Shown one piece after another: positions 58,726 to 64,000 of a stretch of 64,000 nucleotides of DNA (positions are counted from its first letter, which is position 1; the number at the start of each line of letters is the position of its first letter). The stretch lies in contig CAKUKI010000002.1 of assembly GCA_934662565.1 (NCBI GenBank), forward strand, positions 186,001-250,000. The letters run 5' to 3'. The notes below the pieces were generated by a model. The model did no database searches. It was not told where the DNA came from and saw only the letters and a program-made list of their open reading frames with translations. The stretch is from an uncultured Elusimicrobiales bacterium (lineage in GTDB: Bacteria; Elusimicrobiota; Elusimicrobia; Elusimicrobiales; Elusimicrobiaceae). Position numbers and translations under genes: made by a program.

Positions 58726-61203
58726 ATGGTTGAGAAAATCAAAATCCGCGGTGCGCGGGTGCATAATCTCAAAAATATAGATGTAGATATCCCCTTAAAT
58801 AAAATAGTGGGTATTGCCGGTGTTTCTGGCTCCGGCAAATCCTCTTTGGCGTTAGGCGTGTTGTATGCGGAAGGCTCACGGCGGTATTTGGAGGCGCTTT
58901 CCACCTATACCCGCCGCCGCATGACCCAAGCCGCCCGCCCGCAAGTGGACGAAGTTTTATATGTGCCCGCCGCGTTGGCCTTGCACCAGCGCCCTGCCGT
59001 GGCCGGCTTGCGCAGCACTTTTGGCACGGGTACGGAACTGCTAAACAGTTTGCGGTTGATGTTTTCCCGCTTAGCCAGCCACCGCTGCCCCAACGGGCAT
59101 TATGTGGCGCCTTCACTGGCGGTGGCAGCCGGAAAAATGCTCCGCTGCCCAACATGCGGCGCGGAGTTTTATGCCCCCAGTGCCGAAGAACTGGCTTTTA
59201 ACAGCCAAGGCGCCTGCCCTACTTGCGACGGCACCGGTACCGTGTGGAACGTGGATATGGCCACCTTAGTGCCGGATGAAAATTTAACCATAGACCAAGG
59301 CGCCGTGGCTCCGTGGAACAGCCTAATGTGGTCTTTAATGACGGACGTTTGCCGCGCCATGGGTGTGCGGACGGATGTGCCGTTTAAGGATTTATCCCCA
59401 CGGGAAAAAGAAATTGTGTATCACGGGCCGGCGGAAAAAAAGCGCATTTTTTATAAAGCCAAAAAAACAAACCAAGCGGGCGAGTTGGATTTTACCTTTT
59501 ACAATGCCGTTTATACGGTAAAAAATGCGTTGGCAAAGGTAAAGGACGAGCAAGGCATGAAACGGGTGGAAAAGTTTTTGAAACAGGAGCCTTGTCCGGA
59601 TTGCGGCGGTTCGCGCTTGAGTGCTGCGGCCCGCGCTCCGCGTGTAGGCGGCCTAAACTTGGCGGATGTTTGCCAAAAAACATTGGTGGATTTAACCGCG
59701 TGGGTGGCGGCCGTTCCCGCTACTATGCCCGCTGAAATGCGCGAAATGGCGCAAAACATTACGGATGCCTTTTTGTCCGCCTCCCGCCGGCTAATGGATT
59801 TGGGCCTAGGGTATTTGACTCTAGACCGCGCCTCCGCCACCTTGTCCACCGGAGAACGCCAGCGTATGCAGTTGGCGCGGGCGGTGCGCAACCGCACCAC
59901 CGGTGTTTTGTATGTACTGGATGAGCCGTCTATCGGCTTACACCCGTCTAATATCGTGGGCTTAAAAGGGGTTATGCGGGATTTAATTGCGGACGGAAAC
60001 TCCGTCGTGCTGGTGGACCACGATACCCAAATTTTATCCGCGGCCGATTGGTTTGTGGAAATGGGTCCCCAAGCCGGCGCCAACGGCGGCTATGTAATTG
60101 CCCAAGGCACATTGGCGGATATCAGTTGCAATAAAAATTCCAAAATCGGGCCGTTTTTAACCGGAAAAATGCCGGAAAATGTATGGAAAAAAGTGCCGGC
60201 GGAACAGTTGTTTGCGCAAGGCAAAATCCGTTTATCTACGGGGCCCATTCATACGGTAAAACCGTTGGAAATAGAAATACCCAAAGGGCGGCTTACGGCG
60301 GTAAGCGGTGTGTCCGGCTCCGGCAAAACCACGCTGGTGTTGGAAAGTTTAGTGCCCGCTTTAGAGGCGCATGTGCGCCATGCGCCGCTTCCTCCCCATG
60401 TGCGTGCCGTACAAGCGCAAGGTATTGAACAGGTAAAGCTGATTGATGCCACCCCCATTGGGATTAATGTGCGTTCCACCGTGGCAACGTATGCCAATGT
60501 GCATGACGAACTGCGCAAACTGTTTGCCCGCTTGCCGGATGCCAAACAGCGGGGGTATAAAGCTGGGGATTTTTCCTACAATACCGGCCGTTTGCGTTGT
60601 GCGGAGTGTGACGGAACCGGAGAAATCAGTTTGGATGTGCAATTTTTGCCGGATGTGGACGTGCCTTGCCCCACTTGCCGCGGGGCGCGCTATGCACGGG
60701 AAGCGTTTGATGTAAAATATACCAACCAACGCGGGGAAAGTTTTTCACTGCCGGAGCTGATGGCTATGGACGTTTCCACCGCGTTGAAAGCGTGCGCGGA
60801 TTGGAAATTGGTGCACCAACGCTTGCAAATCTTGCAAGATTTGGGGTTGGGATATTTAACATTGGGCGAAGCAACCCCCAGCCTTTCCGGCGGGGAGGCC
60901 CAGCGCTTAAAATTGGCTAGTGAAATGGGCAAGCCGCAACATTCCACCGTATTTGTGTTTGACGAGCCTACCATCGGCCTGCACCCGTTAGATGTGCGCA
61001 CGCTGTTGGGGGTGTTCCAAATGCTCATTCAAAACGGCGCAACGGTGATAGTGATTGAACACGATTTGGACGTTTTACGCCACGCGGATTATCTGATTGA
61101 TATGGGGCCGTCCGGTGGCAATGCGGGGGGAACTGTAGTGGCGTGCGGCCCTGTGGAAGTGATTAAACAATGCCCGCAGAGCCTAACGGGACGGTATTTA
61201 TAA
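58726..61203 (+). CDS. UvrA2-like excinuclease ABC subunit A paralogue
   Basis: An 825-residue double-ABC ATPase. Walker A motifs are in GVSGSGKSSLA (about 36) and GVSGSGKTTLV, with LSTGERQRMQLARA and LSGGEAQRLKLASE signatures. The central zinc modules (CPTCGAEF...CPTCDGTG, CAECDGTG...CPTCRGARY) are present. Compared with the usual about 940 residues it is short, and the part after the first ABC half lacks the UvrB-binding domain, placing it in the UvrA2 class. Such proteins are linked to drug or damage tolerance rather than standard excision repair. A normal uvrA may lie elsewhere. Confidence 0.85.
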   Translation: MVEKIKIRGARVHNLKNIDVDIPLNKIVGIAGVSGSGKSSLALGVLYAEGSRRYLEALSTYTRRRMTQAARPQVDEVLYVPAALALHQRPAVAGLRSTFGTGTELLNSLRLMFSRLASHRCPNGHYVAPSLAVAAGKMLRCPTCGAEFYAPSAEELAFNSQGACPTCDGTGTVWNVDMATLVPDENLTIDQGAVAPWNSLMWSLMTDVCRAMGVRTDVPFKDLSPREKEIVYHGPAEKKRIFYKAKKTNQAGELDFTFYNAVYTVKNALAKVKDEQGMKRVEKFLKQEPCPDCGGSRLSAAARAPRVGGLNLADVCQKTLVDLTAWVAAVPATMPAEMREMAQNITDAFLSASRRLMDLGLGYLTLDRASATLSTGERQRMQLARAVRNRTTGVLYVLDEPSIGLHPSNIVGLKGVMRDLIADGNSVVLVDHDTQILSAADWFVEMGPQAGANGGYVIAQGTLADISCNKNSKIGPFLTGKMPENVWKKVPAEQLFAQGKIRLSTGPIHTVKPLEIEIPKGRLTAVSGVSGSGKTTLVLESLVPALEAHVRHAPLPPHVRAVQAQGIEQVKLIDATPIGINVRSTVATYANVHDELRKLFARLPDAKQRGYKAGDFSYNTGRLRCAECDGTGEISLDVQFLPDVDVPCPTCRGARYAREAFDVKYTNQRGESFSLPELMAMDVSTALKACADWKLVHQRLQILQDLGLGYLTLGEATPSLSGGEAQRLKLASEMGKPQHSTVFVFDEPTIGLHPLDVRTLLGVFQMLIQNGATVIVIEHDLDVLRHADYLIDMGPSGGNAGGTVVACGPVEVIKQCPQSLTGRYL

Positions 61204-61219
61204 AGGAAGGCTTTTTGTG

Positions 61220-62467
61220 ATGCTACCATTACCGCAAGAATTTATCGCCTATACTTCCGCCCTGTTTGGGGCGGAGCGTTGGGCCAAATATGAACAGGCA
61301 TTCACGCAGGACGCGGCCGTCAGTGTGCGTTTCAACCCGTGGAAATATACGGGGGAAATGCTTTTCCAGCAGGCCGAGCCGGTGCCGTGGTGCCAACAGG
61401 GGTTCTGGCTTTCCGAGCGCCCCCGCTTTACGCTGGACCCGCTTTTCCATGCCGGAGTGTATTATGTGCAAGAGGCCGGTTCTTTATTTTTAGATACGGT
61501 GGTGCGCGCTTTGGTGAAAGAGCCGGTCAGTGCGCTTGATTTGTGTGCCGCCCCCGGCGGGAAATCCACCCTGTTGCGTGCGGCACTGCCGGAAAAATCC
61601 GTATTAGTCAGCAACGAGATTGACCGCCGCCGCGCCAATATCCTGTTGGAAAATATGCTCAAACAAGGCCATCCGGATGTGTTAGTCACCCATAACCCGC
61701 CCAAAGATTTTGCTAAAACAAATTTGGTTTTTGATGTTATTTTAGCGGACGTGCCCTGTTCGGGCGAGGGGCTGTTCCGGCGTGACGAGGGCGCCATAAA
61801 AGAATGGAGCGTGCAAAATGTGCATTTTTGCCAAGAACGCCAACGGCAAATTTTACAGGATATTTGGCCTTGTTTGCGTATGGGCGGCCTGCTGATTTAC
61901 AGCACTTGTACATTCAACACGCACGAAAACGAAGAAAACGTCCGTTGGATAACAGAAAATTTAGGGGCGGAAATAGTGCCGGTGCCCGTCCGGCCGGAGT
62001 GGCAGATTACAGGCAGTTTGTTGGGTAGCTGGAGCGGGCCGGTTTACCGTTTTATTTCCGGCATAACGCAAAGCGAGGGCCTGTTTATAGCGGCACTGCG
62101 TAAAAAAAGTGACGGCGCGGGAAGGGCCGTTCTTGCGTCTTCTTTGCGGGAACAAATCAAAAAATATCCGTTTATTCACTTATTGTCCGACGGATTCCCC
62201 CAGCCGGAAATAAAAGGCAAAGACAAAATACCGTCTATCGGGCAGGCGCTTTCGCTGGCTACCAAGGCAGCGGACTTCCCGCGGGTGGAACTCCCGTTAG
62301 ATTTAGCCCGGCGGTATTTGCACAGGGAAAGTATGGTGCTGGGCCCGCATGTGCCGCGCGGGTTTGTGTTGGTCACTTATCAAAACCAGCCGCTTGGGTT
62401 TATGAAAAACTTGGGCGAGCGCGCCAATAATCTCTATCCAAAACCGTGGGCTATCCGCAGTTTATAG
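61220..62467 (+). CDS. rsmF: RsmF-like 16S rRNA m5C methyltransferase
   Basis: A 415-residue NOL1/NOP2/Sun-family enzyme. The SAM motif LDLCAAPGGKST, the catalytic ADVPCSGEGLFRRDE Cys and the second Cys in IYSTCTFNTHENEENV are present, and the C-terminal extension fits RsmF (YebU) rather than RsmB. The start is ATG 61220; a GTG at 61217 is possible. AAAGGAAGG lies upstream. It ends the rightward run from ddl. Confidence 0.88.
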   Translation: MLPLPQEFIAYTSALFGAERWAKYEQAFTQDAAVSVRFNPWKYTGEMLFQQAEPVPWCQQGFWLSERPRFTLDPLFHAGVYYVQEAGSLFLDTVVRALVKEPVSALDLCAAPGGKSTLLRAALPEKSVLVSNEIDRRRANILLENMLKQGHPDVLVTHNPPKDFAKTNLVFDVILADVPCSGEGLFRRDEGAIKEWSVQNVHFCQERQRQILQDIWPCLRMGGLLIYSTCTFNTHENEENVRWITENLGAEIVPVPVRPEWQITGSLLGSWSGPVYRFISGITQSEGLFIAALRKKSDGAGRAVLASSLREQIKKYPFIHLLSDGFPQPEIKGKDKIPSIGQALSLATKAADFPRVELPLDLARRYLHRESMVLGPHVPRGFVLVTYQNQPLGFMKNLGERANNLYPKPWAIRSL

Positions 62468-62521
62468 ATGGACATAACGATACTTTGCCATTTGTTTATG
62501 GCTGCTTAAAATAGAATATTT

Positions 62522-62562
62522 GGAACCCCTGTTGTTTTTGATACAGGGGTTTCTTTTTTTTA
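62522..62562 (+). terminator. Terminator after the rsmF-like gene
   Basis: AACCCCTGT (62524-62532) and ACAGGGGTT (62543-62551) followed by a T-rich tract. Confidence 0.85.
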
Positions 62563-62588
62563 GTTTTTTACAATACAAATAAGAATTA

Positions 62589-62618
62589 TTACTATTAAGG
62601 CAAAAAATAAGCTATAAT
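62589..62618 (+). promoter_or_regulatory. Probable promoter of the second glycyl-radical gene
   Basis: TATAAT (62613-62618) is a consensus -10; the -35 is weak (TTACTA 62589-62594, spacer 18). TTTAGGAGAACAC provides the ribosome-binding site before ATG 62664. Confidence 0.5.
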
Positions 62619-62663
62619 AAAAGTACGGATTTTAATAATTAAATTTTTAGGAGAACACTGTAT

Positions 62664-62879
62664 ATGACCGCACAAGAAAAAAAAGTAATTGAAAATAAAC
62701 TTTCCGATATGAAACAGGAATTGGAAACCGTAAAAGGTTCTAAATGCGAAGTTTACAGCCGCGTGGTGGGCTATTTGCGTCCGGTGCAAAACTGGAACAA
62801 AGGTAAAAAAGAAGAATACGAAATGCGTAAAACGTACGCGGTGGAAAACGCCAAAAGACCTTGTGAAGCGTGCAAATAA
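62664..62879 (+). CDS. Second free-standing glycyl-radical domain of class III ribonucleotide reductase
   Basis: A 71-residue protein, close in sequence over its first 50 residues to the one at 1216-1416. Glycine G36 lies in SRVVGYLRPVQNWNKGKKEE, and the same heptad (I9, L13, M16, L20, V23) precedes it. The end differs: NAKRPCEACK with a CxxC instead of CGC. It is alone, over 60 kb from nrdD, with its own promoter and terminator. By analogy with GrcA/YfiD, a spare part for pyruvate formate-lyase, it may replace a damaged radical domain or serve other conditions (inference). Confidence 0.85.
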   Translation: MTAQEKKVIENKLSDMKQELETVKGSKCEVYSRVVGYLRPVQNWNKGKKEEYEMRKTYAVENAKRPCEACK

Positions 62880-62891
62880 ACGGATGATTTG

Positions 62892-62945
62892 ATGTGTCCG
62901 CGTTTTATTGAACGCGCGCCCCAACCTTGCAAAGTGTGCAAATAA
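62892..62945 (+). other. Duplicated tail of the radical-domain gene, possible 17-residue frame
   Basis: The segment AACGCGCGCC...CCTTGCAAAGTGTGCAAATAA repeats the 3' end of the gene before it (CCTTGTGAAGCGTGCAAATAA). It forms a frame MCPRFIERAPQPCKVCK with a CxxC, but has no ribosome-binding site. Either a duplication scar or a microprotein. Confidence 0.4.
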
Positions 62946-62966
62946 GTTTATTGTTTTTTTATAAAA

Positions 62967-63013
62967 CATTCCCGAGCGGCCCCACTATAAATGGTCCCTC
63001 GGGAATTTTTTTA
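62967..63013 (+). terminator. Terminator of the second radical-domain gene
   Basis: ATTCCCGAG (62968-62976) and CTCGGGAAT (62998-63006) followed by seven T. Confidence 0.88.
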
Positions 63014-63043
63014 GCCTCTCATCTATACCGGTGGAAACACAAC

Positions 63044-63078
63044 AAAAAAAGGAACCGCTTAAAAGCAGTTCCTTTTTC
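63044..63078. terminator. Second hairpin, bidirectional terminator
   Basis: AAAAAGGAAC and GTTCCTTTTT arms with A- and T-runs on both sides can end transcription in either direction, insulating the degraded region to the right. Confidence 0.7.
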
Positions 63079-63360
63079 TAAATGGTCGGGCACGGAGTAG
63101 TGACTGTGAGTGCATCTTAGAACGCGTATGGAGGGTACCCTGTTTATCAGGCAAAAAACAGGGAATTTTGCCCATTTTGGGACAGTTTTGCGGATTATGG
63201 AGACACATCTCTATAAAATGCTTCGTCGGAGGAATTTAGATAAAAACACTCCAAATTCCCTAAAATGGATAACAGGGAAAAAACAGGGGATAGTAGGGAA
63301 AATCCAGTAATTGAGCTTAAAGTAAAGTACAATGAAGATACAGATAGAGGAAATCCAAAA
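63079..63360. other. Degraded non-coding stretch before the RhuM remnant
   Basis: Contains repeated ACAGGGAA-like motifs and frames without ribosome-binding sites. I see no functional gene. Confidence 0.4.
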
Positions 63361-63744
63361 ATGCAAACACCTAATATCCTTATTTATAGTGCGCCCAATG
63401 GTTCGGTTGAACTAAAAGCTAAGATACTTTGTGGCTTACGCAGGAAGAAATAGCTCGTTTGTTTGAGGTGCAACGTCCGGCAATTACAAAACACATTAAA
63501 AATATTTTTGCTACCAAAGAATTACAGGAAGATTCAGTATGTTCCATTTTGGAACTAACTGCGCGTGATGGTAAAAAATATAAGACTAAATTGTATAACT
63601 TAGATTTGATTTTATCGGTAGGATATCGCGTAAATTCTAAATCTGCTACCCAGTTCCGCATTTGGGCCACCAATGTCTTAAAACAGTATCTGACGCAAGG
63701 CTATGCCGGGGGTGCTACTCAGGTTTACCGTTGGGAAATAAAAG
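63361..63744 (+). pseudogene. Frameshifted, truncated RhuM-family gene
   Basis: ATG 63361 opens MQTPNILIYSAPNGSVELKAKI, which then runs out of frame; from 63426 the next frame reads TLWLTQEEIARLFEVQRPAITKHI and on to LYNLDLILSVGYRVNSKSATQFR and LKQYLTQGYA, the classic RhuM (virulence-associated, N-terminal helix-turn-helix) sequence. A frameshift near 63420 and loss of the C-terminal part by an IS200-type insertion make it non-functional. RhuM genes are common beside restriction and mobile genes. Function of the intact family is unknown to me. Confidence 0.75.
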
Positions 63745-63800
63745 CTCCTTGTGTTAAACTTAAATTACCTGCTGCAACAGGTAATTTAATACACAAGGAG
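63745..63800 (+). mobile_element. IS200-type left-end stem-loop sequestering the tnpA ribosome-binding site
   Basis: Outer arms CTCCTTGTGT (63745-63754) and ACACAAGGAG (63791-63800) and inner arms AAATTACCTG (63762-63771) and CAGGTAATTT (63778-63787) are perfect. The right outer arm is the AAGGAG ribosome-binding site of tnpA, matching the known structure of the IS200 left end that represses translation. Confidence 0.75.
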
Positions 63801-63809
63801 GTCATTGTT

Positions 63810-63902
63810 ATGGTCAATGACATCAATAATCTATCACATACCACTTGGAACTGCAAGTATCATATCATATTTGCGCCGAAATATAGAAGACGAATATTTT
63901 AT
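63810..63902 (+). pseudogene. tnpA: Truncated IS200/IS605 transposase (tnpA)
   Basis: ATG 63810 starts MVNDINNLSHTTWNCKYHII, FAPKYRRRIFY, the N terminus of the Y1 HUH transposase. Similarity stops after 31 residues at 63902, before the HUH motif and catalytic Tyr, and unrelated sequence follows. The element is therefore a dead left-end fragment. Confidence 0.75.
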
Positions 63903-63922
63903 TGCTGGATAATTTCGTCTGC

Positions 63923-64000
63923 TTATTCTTTCTCGTCAATACGTTCTATCTTAAAGATAACAGGTCGTGTACCGTCGGAGCAACAGGCAATCATGGTGTT
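63923..64000 (-). CDS. C-terminal end of an unidentified leftward gene
   Basis: A minus-strand frame enters from the right edge and stops at 63923-63925, giving 25 residues with CC and DEKE near the end. It abuts the broken tnpA, so it is probably part of the sequence that disrupted the IS. No family recognised. Confidence 0.35.
   Translation of the reverse strand, partial: NTMIACCSDGTRPVIFKIERIDEKE

Noticed and set aside
62595..62969. Minus-strand frame opposite the second radical-domain gene
   Set aside because: Antisense to a conserved gene and crosses its promoter and terminator.
63110..63310. 66-codon frame before the RhuM remnant
   Set aside because: No ribosome-binding site, low-quality composition and lies in degraded DNA.

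Overview
The window reads as the chromosome of an anaerobic, Gram-negative, host-associated-type bacterium of moderate G+C. Anaerobic metabolism is indicated by a class III (glycyl-radical) ribonucleotide reductase; a Gram-negative envelope by Lgt with several lipoproteins, an RfaE2-like heptose nucleotidyltransferase and a GT9 heptosyltransferase-like protein. SpoVG, a type IV pilin-like protein and a giant PfaA-like synthase would fit the Elusimicrobiota, but that placement is inference from gene content, not from a marker-gene comparison. Almost all DNA is coding; genes sit in short same-strand runs closed by clear intrinsic terminators.

Layout. 0-4 kb: nrdD, a free-standing glycyl-radical domain and nrdG (minus strand). 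4-10 kb: a small membrane protein, TspO, a degenerate AccB, AccC, RfaE2-like, a serine palmitoyltransferase-like enzyme and a GNAT protein that may act with it. 9.6-10.4 kb: a non-coding stretch with a long inverted repeat. 10.4-15.8 kb: rluD-like, lgt, MBL-fold hydrolase, ftsB/divIC, eno, phosphohexomutase. 15.9-19.6 kb: rlmN, a lipoprotein, an unusual ComB-QueC fusion, a secreted basic protein. 19.7-26 kb: ACT protein, suhB, a TM0106-type nuclease, PTS EIIA, def, gpmA, an ACT-less aspartate kinase and two small membrane proteins.

26.2-37.9 kb is the most striking block: a 3140-residue KS-AT-KS-(ACP)5-KR-DH synthase, a Sfp-type phosphopantetheinyl transferase and an acyl-CoA carboxylase carboxyltransferase subunit, a self-contained lipid/polyketide module. 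All five carrier domains have Thr where the modified Ser should be. 38-42 kb holds a lipoprotein, a primary-type sigma factor with a histone-H1-like tail, tRNA-Arg followed by an 87-bp direct repeat, a pilin whose start codon lies in the loop of a perfect 17-bp hairpin, and tRNA-Gln. 41.7-62.5 kb is housekeeping: spoVG, ispE, trxA, polA, coaE, rho, rpmE, prfA, GT9, prmC, murA, folC, a long coiled-coil protein, ddl, uvrA2, rsmF-like.

At 62.7 kb a second free-standing copy of the class III ribonucleotide reductase glycyl-radical domain has its own promoter region and terminator. The final kilobase is eroded mobile DNA: a frameshifted RhuM-like gene, the left end of an IS200-type element and a truncated tnpA.

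The best candidate for an undescribed system is the split class III ribonucleotide reductase: the NrdD body lacks its glycyl-radical motif and ends in a leucine-zipper-like heptad, while two exchangeable 66-71-residue radical subunits begin with a matching heptad. The Thr-ACP megasynthase, the biotinyl-Lys-lacking AccB and the ComB-QueC fusion are the next most interesting.
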